From PGZG01 sp046292765 (lineage in GTDB: Bacteria > Pseudomonadota > Gammaproteobacteria > Pseudomonadales > Alcanivoracaceae): a DNA stretch of 64,000 nt. The position numbers were made by a program, and so were the translations under genes. Below the pieces are notes generated by a model that worked only from the letters and a program-made list of their open reading frames with translations, searched no databases and was not told where the DNA came from. Below are positions 40,800-49,203 of the stretch, piece after piece. Each line of letters opens with the position of its first letter. Within the stretch, counting starts at the first letter, position 1. The stretch is taken from the NCBI GenBank assembly GCA_046292765.1, contig JBKBQA010000001.1, positions 1-64,000 of the forward strand. The letters are read 5' to 3'.

Positions 40800-41344
40800 G
40801 CGTCACCCTCCCCGGCGGGCTTCTCGATGCCAGGCTCTTCCGGGTGACGCAGGCGTAGCACATTGCGCAGCACCTCGGTAAAACCCTGCACCAGCAGCAG
40901 CGCAGGCATGATCACCAGCAGGGTCTTCAGTGCATAGACATAAGGCAGGCCGCCGGCGTCCGCTGAACCCTCGCGCCGCTGCCAGCTGACCTCGACGTAC
41001 TCCCAGCAGGTCCACAGTAGCAATACGCACAGCGGCAGCAAAAACAACAGGGTGCCGGCGAGATCCACCAGCGCCTGTCGCTTCGGCGCCAGCCGACGGT
41101 AGAAGATGTCGACCCGGACATGTTCGTCGCAGCGCAGGGTGTAGGCAATGCCGAGCATGAACAGCGAGGCGTGCAGGTAGAGCTGGCCTTCCTGCAGAGC
41201 AATGCTGCCGAAGTCGAAGGCATAGCGCAGCAGTACGATCAGGCTGGTGAGGACCACCAGCGCCAGTGCCAGCCAGGCAACCGCGTGGCCGAACATCAGG
41301 CTGAAGCGGTCGAGCCGGTGCAGCAGGCGGTGAGCGATATCCAT
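40790..41344 (-). CDS. dctQ: TRAP transporter small permease
   Basis: 184 residues, four hydrophobic helices. RYAFDFGSIALQEGQLYLHA and YTLRCDEHVRVDIFYRRL carry the DctQ motif (E...L......l....a...d.HVRVD). First gene of the reverse-strand TRAP operon; its promoter must lie in 41345-41440. Confidence 0.93.
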   Translation of the reverse strand: MDIAHRLLHRLDRFSLMFGHAVAWLALALVVLTSLIVLLRYAFDFGSIALQEGQLYLHASLFMLGIAYTLRCDEHVRVDIFYRRLAPKRQALVDLAGTLLFLLPLCVLLLWTCWEYVEVSWQRREGSADAGGLPYVYALKTLLVIMPALLLVQGFTEVLRNVLRLRHPEEPGIEKPAGEGDAWS

Positions 41345-41446
41345 GAATCTTCCTCAAGGGTCTGCAGCAGGGGCCGGCTTTATAGACAAACGTCGCAAAG
41401 TATAAGAGCGGCGGCCCCTCGGGTCAGCCGTCAACAGGCCGATTTC

Positions 41447-41480
41447 ATGTAATGGAAGCGTCACATTGGCCGCCTATAGT
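41447..41480 (+). promoter_or_regulatory. PhoB-dependent promoter of pstS (Pho box and -10)
   Basis: ATGTAAT GGAA GCGTCAC (41447-41464) fits two 7-bp half-sites of the Pho box spaced by 4 bp, and TATAGT (41475-41480) lies exactly 10 bp downstream, as in PhoB-activated promoters where the box replaces the -35. Half-sites match the CTGTCAT consensus at 5 of 7 and about 5 of 7 positions. Confidence 0.65.
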
Positions 41481-41539
41481 GCGCACACCACCCGGGTAGA
41501 ACCCGTGTGCAACCATCCTGAGTGATTTGGAGAGTAACA

Positions 41540-42511
41540 ATGAAACTGAAGAGCATGATTGCCGCGGCCGCTCTGGTCGTGACCAGCGCCTCCACCGTGG
41601 TACTGGCGAGTGTTGACCCCCAGCTGCCGGCTTACAAGGCTGCCCCGGGCGTGTCTGGTAACACCACCAGCATCGGTTCCGACACCCTGAACAACTTGAT
41701 GACCCTGTGGTCGGAAGAGTTCAACAAGTTCTACCCGAACGTCCGCATTCAGGTGCAGGGCGCGGGTTCTTCCACTGCGCCGCCGGCCCTGATCGAAGGC
41801 ACCTCCAACCTCGGCCCGATGAGCCGCGCCATGCGTGACTCCGAAATCCAGGAATTCGAAAAGCGTCACGGTTACAAGCCCTACGCCATTCCGGTTGCCA
41901 TTGATATGCTTGCGGTCTATGTCAACAAGGACAACCCGATCAAGGGCATGAGCCTGGCACAGGTGGACGCCATCTTCTCCGCAACCCGTCGTTGTGGCTA
42001 TAAAGAAGACGTTACCCGCTGGGGCCAGCTGGGCCTGACCGGCGCCTGGGCGAATCGCGATTTCACCCTGTACAGCCGTAACGCGGTATCCGGCACCTAC
42101 GGTTACTTCAAGCAGTACGCGCTGTGCGACGGCGACTTCAAGCCGACCATCAACGAGCAGCCGGGTTCTTCTGCCGTAGTGCAGGGCACCGCTGAGTCGA
42201 TCAATGGTATCGGTTACTCAGGTATCGGCTACATCACTTCCGGCGTTCGCGCTGTGCCGCTGTCCCGCGAGCACGGTGGCCAATTCTTCCCGGCAGAAGG
42301 CAAGTACGCCGCCACCGGCGACTACCCGCTGGCCCGCTTCCTCTACGTCTACGTGAACAAGGCGCCGAACCGTGGTCTGGACCCGGCTACTGCCCAGTTC
42401 GTGAAGATGATCCTGTCCAAAGAAGGTCAGGAAGTGGTTGTCCGTGACGGCTATGTGCCACTGCCGGAAGCCGAAGCTGCCAAGCACCGCAAGGCTCTGG
42501 GTCTGGAGTAA
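41540..42511 (+). CDS. pstS: Phosphate ABC transporter substrate-binding protein
   Basis: 323 residues from ATG 41540, with GGAGAG at 41529-41534. Signal peptide to about residue 24. NTTSIGSDTLNNLMTLWSEE, GAGSSTAPPALIEGTSNLGP then MSRAMRDSE and FTLYSRNAVSGTYGYFK contain the Ser/Asp/Arg/Thr set that binds phosphate by hydrogen bonds. It is the longer PstS type (close to Pseudomonas PstS/DING-like) rather than the E. coli type. Followed by its own terminator, so pstS is probably made in excess over the permease. Confidence 0.95.
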   Translation: MKLKSMIAAAALVVTSASTVVLASVDPQLPAYKAAPGVSGNTTSIGSDTLNNLMTLWSEEFNKFYPNVRIQVQGAGSSTAPPALIEGTSNLGPMSRAMRDSEIQEFEKRHGYKPYAIPVAIDMLAVYVNKDNPIKGMSLAQVDAIFSATRRCGYKEDVTRWGQLGLTGAWANRDFTLYSRNAVSGTYGYFKQYALCDGDFKPTINEQPGSSAVVQGTAESINGIGYSGIGYITSGVRAVPLSREHGGQFFPAEGKYAATGDYPLARFLYVYVNKAPNRGLDPATAQFVKMILSKEGQEVVVRDGYVPLPEAEAAKHRKALGLE

Positions 42512-42526
42512 TATCCGCCGGATTGG

Positions 42527-42556
42527 AAAGGGGCGCCGTCAGGCGCCCCTTTTTCA
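42527..42556 (+). terminator. Terminator between pstS and pstC
   Basis: GGGGCGCC (42530-42537), loop GTCA, GGCGCCCC (42542-42549), then TTTTT. It should limit readthrough into pstC, which has its own Pho box. Confidence 0.88.
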
Positions 42557-42596
42557 TTAGGCCAGGCAGGCCGAGTGTCTTGGAAATATGACAGCA

Positions 42597-42630
42597 TTGT
42601 CACAATAGCGTCATCATCCGGGGCTAGTCT
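42597..42630 (+). promoter_or_regulatory. PhoB-dependent promoter of pstC (Pho box and -10)
   Basis: TTGTCAC AATA GCGTCAT (42597-42614) is a good two-half-site Pho box; TAGTCT (42625-42630) lies 10 bp downstream as the -10. The start codon of pstC follows 35 bp later. A further half-site-like ATGACAG on the opposite strand (42588-42594) precedes it. Confidence 0.75.
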
Positions 42631-42665
42631 GCCCTCCACGGTTCTTACAGCTTACCGGGATTCCC

Positions 42666-44948
42666 ATGACTGATTCATCGAATGCTGCCAGCGCCACGGG
42701 TTTTCGCCATCTTCTGCCAGACGTGGAGACACGCAAGAAGCAGCGCAAGGTTCGGGCTCTTAACGACAACCTGTCCCGCTGGGGTATCTCTGCGGCAGGC
42801 CTCGGGGTCATCGGCGCACTGGCGTTGATTTTCTTCTATCTGTTCAGCGAGGTGGCGCCGATCCTGCGCTCTGCCTCGGTGGACGCCCAGAGCAGCTACC
42901 GTCTGGATGGCACGGATGAACTGCTCCACCTGACGCTGGATCGTTACGAAGAGCTGGGCGCCAAGGTCACCCGGGATGGTCAGGTCGTGTTCTTTGATGC
43001 CGATAACGGCACGGAGCATAGCCGCTTCTCTGTACCGGTGCCCGAGGGCGTCGCGGTGACCACCTTCGCTTTCGGAGAAAAGCGTTATGGGCTGATCGGC
43101 CTTGGGCTGGATAACGGCCAGGTCGCAATCGGTAAAATTGAGTATGAGCTGACCTACCCGGAGAACACGCGGGTAACGGTGCCGAAGGTAACGTTCCCGC
43201 TCGGCGAGTCGGCCATTGATGTGGATGACGAGGGACAGGCGCTGGTGGCCATGGCGGTACAGGAAAGTGCCCGGGGCACGATGGTCATTGCGGCGACCGC
43301 CGATGGCCGGTTGTTGCTCAACTCCTACCGCGCTCAGGCCAACATCTTTACCGGAGAGGTGCGAGTAACCGCCACCCGTAGCGAAATGCCTGCATGGCCA
43401 GGCAAGGTGTCTGGTTTGTTGGTGGATTCGAGTCAGCGCAATGCGTTCGTTGTCGACTCAGAAGGCTACCTTGGCTACTACGATATTGCCGATCCGGCAT
43501 CGCCAAAGCTGGTCCAGCGTGTGCGCGCGAAAGCGGAAGGGGCCGGGATCACTGCATCGGGTTTTCTGGCGGGCACGGTTTCGATTGTAGTGGGTGGCAG
43601 CGATGGCTCCCTGTCGCAATGGTTCCTTGTTCGGGACGAGGAAAATCGCTTCGCCCTGGAGCGGGTAAGGGATTTTGAGCCGCACAGGGCTGCGGTGACA
43701 TTTATTGAAACTGAATATACCCGCAAGGGTTTCCTCTCGGGGGCCGAAGACGGCGAGCTGGGCATACATTTTGCCACCTCAAGCCGCACTCTGCTGAAAG
43801 AAAAAGTGATTAACCAGCCCGTAGAGCGCATTGCGATATCGTCTATTAACGGGCGCATGCTGGTGAAGGATGCTGCAGGCACTATCACGCCGTTTGAGGT
43901 GTGGAATCGCCACCCACAAGTATCGTTCAGGGCGTTGTGGCAAAAAGTCTGGTACGAGGGTCGTGGCGAAGAAGATTACATCTGGCAGGCGTCGTCAGCT
44001 ACCGATGAGTTTGAGCCCAAGATGAGCCTGATCCCGCTTACCGTCGGAACCTTGAAGGCGGCTTTCTTTGCCATGCTAATTGCAATGCCGATCGCGGTGA
44101 TGGGAGCGATCTATTCTGCCTACTTCATGACGCCGAAAATGCGCGGCATCGTCAAGCCGAGCATCGAGATCATGGAGGCGCTGCCGACGGTTATTCTCGG
44201 CTTCCTTGCCGGCTTGTGGTTGGCGCCATTCGTCGAGGCCAATCTGCCGGTTGTGTTTATGATCCTGGTGGGCATGCCAGTGGCGATGCTACTGGTGGGC
44301 TATGGTTGGTATCGTTTGCCGCAGCAATACAAGAATTATCTGCCGGCAGGTTGGGAGTCGGCACTGCTGATTCCGGTGATCCTTCTGGTGGGCTGGTTCT
44401 GCATTACCGCAAGCCCTCATATCGAAGTGGCCTTCTTTAACGGCTCCATGCGCCAGTGGTTTACTGATCAGGGTATCAATTACGACCAGCGCAACGCTTT
44501 GGTGGTGGGAATTGCGATGGGATTCGCAGTCATTCCCACCATCTTCTCGATTGCGGAAGACGCCGTGTTCAATGTGCCCAAGCACTTGACCCAAGGGTCG
44601 CTGGCATTGGGCGCCACCTCCTGGCAGACCGTTACAGGTGTGGTGTTGCCGACCGCCAGCCCGGGCATCTTCTCTGCGGTAATGATCGGGTTCGGCCGCG
44701 CAGTGGGTGAAACCATGATCGTGCTGATGGCGACCGGCAACAGCCCGGTGGTGAACTTCAATATTTTCGAAGGCATGCGGACCTTGTCTGCCAACGTGGC
44801 GGTGGAGTTGCCGGAAACGGCAGTGGGCAGCACCCACTATCGGGTTCTGTTCCTCGCGGCACTGGTACTGCTGATGATGACCTTCGTTGTCAATACCATC
44901 GCTGAAGTGGTGCGCCAGCGTCTGCGCGCACGCTACAGTAATCTGTAA
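42666..44948 (+). CDS. pstC: Phosphate ABC transporter permease PstC, extended form
   Basis: 760 residues, more than twice E. coli PstC (319). A first helix (about 42-65) is followed by a roughly 370-residue extracytoplasmic insert, then the canonical permease from about residue 460 (PLTVGTLKAAFFAMLIAMPI), with the EAA-like coupling loop GATSWQTVTGVVLPTASPGI near residue 660 and ALPTVILGFLAG. Long PstC is normal for Pseudomonas and relatives but this insert seems especially large; its beta-rich repeats look propeller-like. Stop is 15 bp before pstA. Confidence 0.93.
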   Translation: MTDSSNAASATGFRHLLPDVETRKKQRKVRALNDNLSRWGISAAGLGVIGALALIFFYLFSEVAPILRSASVDAQSSYRLDGTDELLHLTLDRYEELGAKVTRDGQVVFFDADNGTEHSRFSVPVPEGVAVTTFAFGEKRYGLIGLGLDNGQVAIGKIEYELTYPENTRVTVPKVTFPLGESAIDVDDEGQALVAMAVQESARGTMVIAATADGRLLLNSYRAQANIFTGEVRVTATRSEMPAWPGKVSGLLVDSSQRNAFVVDSEGYLGYYDIADPASPKLVQRVRAKAEGAGITASGFLAGTVSIVVGGSDGSLSQWFLVRDEENRFALERVRDFEPHRAAVTFIETEYTRKGFLSGAEDGELGIHFATSSRTLLKEKVINQPVERIAISSINGRMLVKDAAGTITPFEVWNRHPQVSFRALWQKVWYEGRGEEDYIWQASSATDEFEPKMSLIPLTVGTLKAAFFAMLIAMPIAVMGAIYSAYFMTPKMRGIVKPSIEIMEALPTVILGFLAGLWLAPFVEANLPVVFMILVGMPVAMLLVGYGWYRLPQQYKNYLPAGWESALLIPVILLVGWFCITASPHIEVAFFNGSMRQWFTDQGINYDQRNALVVGIAMGFAVIPTIFSIAEDAVFNVPKHLTQGSLALGATSWQTVTGVVLPTASPGIFSAVMIGFGRAVGETMIVLMATGNSPVVNFNIFEGMRTLSANVAVELPETAVGSTHYRVLFLAALVLLMMTFVVNTIAEVVRQRLRARYSNL

Positions 44949-44963
44949 TCGGGGGCTGAGCCA

Positions 44964-46640
44964 ATGAGCAGTAATAAGGGTTTCTTTGCAAGCGGCACGC
45001 CCTGGATCTGGCTGAATGCGGGCGCCGTTGCCATCAGTATGGTCATGGTGATTGGCCTGCTCGGATTGATCGCGGTGCGTGGTCTGGGCCACTTCTGGCC
45101 GGCGGAGATTGTGCAGTTCGAGTACCGCGATCGTAACGGCAGCACGGAAGTGATTATGGGCGAGATTGTTCGCGACCAGATTATCTCCGGTGCTATTGTG
45201 ATCGATTCCGGTAGACCTGATCTGGCCGAGCGGGAAGATCTGGTTACCCGCTTCCTGATCAAGCGCGGCAACCGTGACGTCAATTCACGGGATTTCATGT
45301 GGTATCTCCAGCCTGCCATGGGTGAAATGACCCGGCCGAAAAATGCCATTGCGCTGGAGCGCCGGGAGTGGGGCAACTTTTACGGTTTCCCCGAGGCGAT
45401 TCTGGAAAACAATCAGGTCGTGGCCACAGGCGACCAGGTGGTCCCGGAGCTCGCGGCCCGTCTGGAGCGCGTTCTGAAGATCTATGACCAGATCAAAAAG
45501 ATCGAGAAGGTGGAAATCGGCGACGTGAACTACCGGATGGAAAGAATCCGGCTGGGCGTCCGCGGTATTGATATGGACCCGCGTCTTGACGATGCGGAGA
45601 AAGCACGCAGAGGTGCTGTGCTGGAAGAGGGTCGCGCCAGCCTCGATGCTGATTACGCGGAAATTCAGAAGCGTTTGAACAGCCTGTATAGTGAAGCTGA
45701 CCGCGACACGTTGCTGGCCAAAACCGCTGATGGCAAGGAAGTACGGATTCGCGTGTATGATATCGTCCGTGCCAGTCAGCCGAACACCATGTCGCTGTTT
45801 GGTAAAATCGGCTTCTATACTGAGCGCTTCTGGGAGTTCATGAGCGGCGATCCGCGAGAGGCCAACACCGAAGGCGGTATCTTCCCTGCCATTTTTGGCA
45901 CCGTTACCATGGTATTCCTGATGTCACTGGTCGTGACACCGTTCGGTGTGCTGGCGGCGGTGTATCTGCGTGAGTATGCTCGTCAGGGTTGGCTGCTGCG
46001 GATGATTCGGGTGTCGGTTTATAACCTCGCCGGTGTGCCGTCCATCGTTTACGGGGTGTTCGGACTTGGTTTCTTCGTCTACACCGTCGGTGGCAGTATG
46101 GACCGCCTGTTCTATCCTGAAGCGCTGCCCTCGCCAACATTCGGCACCCCCGGCCTGATCTGGGCATCGCTCACGCTCGCGCTGCTCACTCTGCCGGTGG
46201 TAATTGTTTCCACCGAAGAAGGTCTGTCACGGATTCCGAGCACTATCCGGCAGGGCTCGCTGGCGCTCGGCGCCACCAAGGCCGAGACCCTGTGGAAGGT
46301 AGTGATTCCGCTCGCCACGCCGGCGATGATGACCGGTATGATCCTGGCCATTGCCCGGGCCGCCGGCGAGGTGGCGCCGTTGATGCTGGTGGGCGTCGTG
46401 AAGCTGGCGCCTACCCTGCCGATCGACAGCTACTTCCCGTTCATTCACCTGGACCGCAAGATCATGCATTTGGGTTTCCATATCTATGACGTCGGGTTCC
46501 AGAGCCCGAACGCAGAAGCCGCCCGTCCGCTGGTCTACGCGACCTCGCTGGTGCTGGTGGGCCTGATTGTGATGCTGAACCTCACCGCGATCAGCATCCG
46601 TAACCGGCTGCGGGAAAAATACCGCGCTGACTCTGATTGA
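44964..46640 (+). CDS. pstA: Phosphate ABC transporter permease PstA, extended form
   Basis: 558 residues versus 296 in E. coli. After the first helix (about 17-38) comes a soluble insert (about 45-300), matching the DUF3333-type N-terminal region of long PstA proteins. The canonical permease follows (FLMSLVVTPFGVLAAVYLRE, GVPSIVYGVFGLGFFVYTVG, and the coupling loop ALGATKAETLWKVVIPLATP). Forms the membrane pore with PstC. Confidence 0.95.
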   Translation: MSSNKGFFASGTPWIWLNAGAVAISMVMVIGLLGLIAVRGLGHFWPAEIVQFEYRDRNGSTEVIMGEIVRDQIISGAIVIDSGRPDLAEREDLVTRFLIKRGNRDVNSRDFMWYLQPAMGEMTRPKNAIALERREWGNFYGFPEAILENNQVVATGDQVVPELAARLERVLKIYDQIKKIEKVEIGDVNYRMERIRLGVRGIDMDPRLDDAEKARRGAVLEEGRASLDADYAEIQKRLNSLYSEADRDTLLAKTADGKEVRIRVYDIVRASQPNTMSLFGKIGFYTERFWEFMSGDPREANTEGGIFPAIFGTVTMVFLMSLVVTPFGVLAAVYLREYARQGWLLRMIRVSVYNLAGVPSIVYGVFGLGFFVYTVGGSMDRLFYPEALPSPTFGTPGLIWASLTLALLTLPVVIVSTEEGLSRIPSTIRQGSLALGATKAETLWKVVIPLATPAMMTGMILAIARAAGEVAPLMLVGVVKLAPTLPIDSYFPFIHLDRKIMHLGFHIYDVGFQSPNAEAARPLVYATSLVLVGLIVMLNLTAISIRNRLREKYRADSD

Positions 46641-46658
46641 TGGCGCGAGGAGCAGACA

Positions 46659-47537
46659 ATGTCAGTTGAACTAAGTGATAACAGCGAGAGCAGCACCATG
46701 ACCGCACGCGAACACCTCAGCCATGGCTTCAATGCCAGCCAACTGCGCCAGGGCGACCATGCCCCGCAGATTTTGGGAAACGAGAGCATCAAACTCGATG
46801 TTCGTGATCTGAAGCTCTATTACGCCAACGATATGGCGTTAAAGGGCGTCAATCTGCAGATCCCGGAGCGGAAAGTCACCGCGTTCATTGGCCCCTCGGG
46901 CTGTGGCAAATCGACCCTGCTGCGATGCTTCAACCGGATGAACGATCTGGTGGATATCTGCCGAATCGAAGGCCAGATCCTGATGGATGGCAAGAACATC
47001 TATGATCGTGGTGTCGATGTCGCTGAGCTGCGTCGTCAGGTCGGCATGGTGTTCCAGAAGCCGAACCCGTTCCCGAAAACCATTTACGAGAATGTTGCCT
47101 ACGGTCTGCGTCTTCAGGGCGTCAAATCCAAGCGCATCCTCGACGAGGTGGTGGAAAAATCCCTGCGTGGTGCAGCATTGTGGGAAGAAGTTAAAGACCG
47201 TCTCGAAGACAACGCGTTCGGCCTCTCCGGTGGTCAGCAGCAGCGTCTGGTGATTGCCCGTGCCATTGCCATCGAGCCGGAAGTGATTCTGCTCGACGAA
47301 CCGGCTTCAGCACTTGATCCGATTTCCACGCTGAAGATTGAAGAGCTGATCAACGACCTTAAAAATCGCTATACCATCGTAATCGTGACCCACAATATGC
47401 AGCAGGCAGCGCGGGTGTCTGACTACACTGCCTTTATGTACATGGGCGAACTGATCGAGTATGGCGACACGGATACGCTCTTCACTAACCCGTCGAAGAA
47501 GCGCACTGAAGATTACATCACTGGCCGTTACGGCTGA
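46659..47537 (+). CDS. pstB: Phosphate ABC transporter ATPase
   Basis: 292 residues with an N-terminal extension of about 35 residues before LDVRDLKLYYAND. Walker A GPSGCGKSTLLRC, signature LSGGQQQRLVIARAIA, Walker B VILLDEPASALDP and switch VTHNMQQAARVSDY are as in PstB. A second in-frame ATG at 46698 could be used. Drives phosphate import and, with PhoU and PhoR, signals phosphate sufficiency. Confidence 0.97.
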   Translation: MSVELSDNSESSTMTAREHLSHGFNASQLRQGDHAPQILGNESIKLDVRDLKLYYANDMALKGVNLQIPERKVTAFIGPSGCGKSTLLRCFNRMNDLVDICRIEGQILMDGKNIYDRGVDVAELRRQVGMVFQKPNPFPKTIYENVAYGLRLQGVKSKRILDEVVEKSLRGAALWEEVKDRLEDNAFGLSGGQQQRLVIARAIAIEPEVILLDEPASALDPISTLKIEELINDLKNRYTIVIVTHNMQQAARVSDYTAFMYMGELIEYGDTDTLFTNPSKKRTEDYITGRYG

Positions 47538-47551
47538 TTGCGAGGTTTGTC

Positions 47552-48271
47552 ATGGAAAAGGATGATTACACCCACCACATCTCCCAGGCGTTCAATAAGG
47601 ATCTGACCGCCGTTCGCAATCACCTGATGGAAATGGGCGGGCTGGTAGAAAAGCAGGTGGCTGATGCGGTACAGGCGTTGCTGCAGGCCGACTCCGAGCT
47701 GGCCGAGACGGTGATCGAAAATGATGATCGCGTCGATGATCTGGAGATTCAGATCGACGAAGAGTGCTCGCGGATTCTGGTGTTGCGCCAGCCGGCGGCA
47801 TCGGATCTGCGCATGATCGTATCGATCACCAAGGCGGTGGCCGATCTCGAGCGGGTTGGTGATGAAGCCACCAAAATCGCCCGCATGGCGCTTCAGCTCA
47901 GCGAAGAGGGCGAGTCGCCGCGGGGCTATGTGGAGGTGCGCCATATCGGCACCCATGTTCGCCGTATGCTGCATGATGCGCTAGATGCGTTTGCCCGCTT
48001 TGATGTTGAACGGGCAGTAGAAGTGGCGGCGGAAGACAACGAAGTGGATCTGGAATACCGCTCCGCCATGCGGGCGCTGGTGACCTTCATGATGGAGGAT
48101 CCGCGCTCGATCTCGCGGGTGCTGAATGTGATCTGGACCCTGCGGGCGTTAGAGCGGATCGGCGACCATGCCCGCAACATCTGCGAGCAGGTGGTGTATC
48201 TGGTCAAGGGTAAGGATGTGCGCCATCTGACCACCGAAGCGATGCAGGCTGAAGTTCGCAAGCCGCGCTGA
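47552..48271 (+). CDS. phoU: PhoU phosphate signalling protein
   Basis: 239 residues, two three-helix bundles with the metal-binding motifs in each half: IENDDRVDDLEIQIDEECSR and AAEDNEVDLEYRSAMRALVT (E/D-x-x-x-D type). TKAVADLERVGDEATKIARM and WTLRALERIGDHARNICEQV are the matching helices. Couples Pst transport to PhoR, keeping the regulon off when phosphate is ample. Last gene of the pst operon; a terminator follows. Confidence 0.97.
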   Translation: MEKDDYTHHISQAFNKDLTAVRNHLMEMGGLVEKQVADAVQALLQADSELAETVIENDDRVDDLEIQIDEECSRILVLRQPAASDLRMIVSITKAVADLERVGDEATKIARMALQLSEEGESPRGYVEVRHIGTHVRRMLHDALDAFARFDVERAVEVAAEDNEVDLEYRSAMRALVTFMMEDPRSISRVLNVIWTLRALERIGDHARNICEQVVYLVKGKDVRHLTTEAMQAEVRKPR

Positions 48272-48285
48272 CAGTAATATTTTCG

Positions 48286-48310
48286 GCCCCGCCTTGCGGG
48301 GCTGTTTTTT
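48286..48310 (+). terminator. Terminator after phoU
   Basis: GCCCCGC (48286-48292), loop CTT, GCGGGGC (48296-48302), then TGTTTTTT. Confidence 0.9.
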
Positions 48311-48316
48311 CGACAG

Positions 48317-48338
48317 TATATTCGCCAATCCGAATATA
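48317..48338. promoter_or_regulatory. Inverted repeat, likely ArsR operator
   Basis: TATATTCG (48317-48324), 6-bp spacer, CGAATATA (48331-48338): perfect 8-bp arms located 26 bp before the arsR start. A TATAGA at about 48349-48354 could be the -10. ArsR repressors bind such AT-rich dyads over the promoter. Confidence 0.7.
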
Positions 48339-48363
48339 AAGATCTGGTATAGAGGTCGTCACG

Positions 48364-48675
48364 ATGACTCCCGTGGAGTTGTGCCGCTGTTTGGGCGATG
48401 AAACCCGACTACAGCTGGTGCTGATGTTGCGCAATCAGCCCGAGCGTTGCGTTTGCGAGCTGGTTGAGGCGCTATCCCTGCCACAACCGACGGTGTCCCG
48501 CCATCTCGCGAGATTGCGTGAAATTGGTCTGGTACTCGACCGGCGCGATAGCCAATGGATTTATTACCGGCTATCGGATCGCCTGCCCGGCTGGGCGACG
48601 GAGGTGATTGATTCCCTGATGACGCCGGGGCTCCGCTGCTATAGCGATACCCTGCGCCGAGCCGCCTGCTGCTGA
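48364..48675 (+). CDS. arsR: ArsR-family arsenic-responsive repressor
   Basis: 103 residues, winged helix. ERCVCELVEALSLPQPTVSR combines the Cys-Val-Cys arsenite site of ArsR (in alpha3) with the recognition helix; HLARLREIGLVLDRRDSQWI is the wing. The C-terminus ends AACC, which may give a third thiol. Arsenite or antimonite binding should release the dyad just upstream. Head of an eight-gene same-strand cluster. Confidence 0.92.
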   Translation: MTPVELCRCLGDETRLQLVLMLRNQPERCVCELVEALSLPQPTVSRHLARLREIGLVLDRRDSQWIYYRLSDRLPGWATEVIDSLMTPGLRCYSDTLRRAACC

Positions 48676-48695
48676 CCACCATGAGGAAACACGCT

Positions 48696-49184
48696 ATGCA
48701 ACTGCCGATCCGTTTGCTATTTCTGTGCACGGGAAATTCCTGCCGCTCCATCATCGGTGAGGCGCTCGCGAATCATCTGGGGCAGGGCAAGTTGCAGGCC
48801 TGGAGTGCGGGCAGTCAGCCCACCGGCAAAGTTAACGAGCATGCGCTGGCGGTGCTGGCTCGCCACGGCGTGGTGCCGGAATATCCGCACTCCCAGTCCT
48901 GGGATGAATTCGAGCAGGTGCCACTTGATCTGGTGATCACGGTATGTGCCAGTGCGGCCGGTGAGACCTGCCCGATATGGTTCGGCGCGGCGCCGAAAGT
49001 GCATTGGGGTGTAGAAGATCCCGCCCATGTTAGTGGCGATCAGGCCACCATCGATGTGGCGTTCGAGACCACCTATCAGGAGATGCATCAGCGCATCAGT
49101 GCCTTGCTGGCGTTGCCGCTGGAAACGCTGTCGCCAGCCGAGCTGCAACAGGCCATGAGCCGCATCCACCAGACTTGTTCGTAG
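48696..49184 (+). CDS. arsC: Arsenate reductase, thioredoxin-coupled type
   Basis: 162 residues from ATG 48696, which has GAGGA at 48684-48688; ATG 48681 is an alternative. Low-molecular-weight phosphatase fold with P-loop LCTGNSCRS (Cys11) and the redox pair in VCASAAGETCP (Cys84 and Cys92), matching the three-Cys mechanism of the S. aureus-type enzyme. It reduces arsenate to arsenite, consuming thioredoxin equivalents. The exporter for arsenite follows. Confidence 0.92.
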   Translation: MQLPIRLLFLCTGNSCRSIIGEALANHLGQGKLQAWSAGSQPTGKVNEHALAVLARHGVVPEYPHSQSWDEFEQVPLDLVITVCASAAGETCPIWFGAAPKVHWGVEDPAHVSGDQATIDVAFETTYQEMHQRISALLALPLETLSPAELQQAMSRIHQTCS

Positions 49185-49203
49185 CCCACAAACGGAGATC
49201 ACG

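Noticed and set aside
39165..40847. 560-codon open frame on the + strand opposite dctM and yciA
   Set aside because: Extremely His/Gln/Gly-rich shadow frame of well-conserved genes on the opposite strand.
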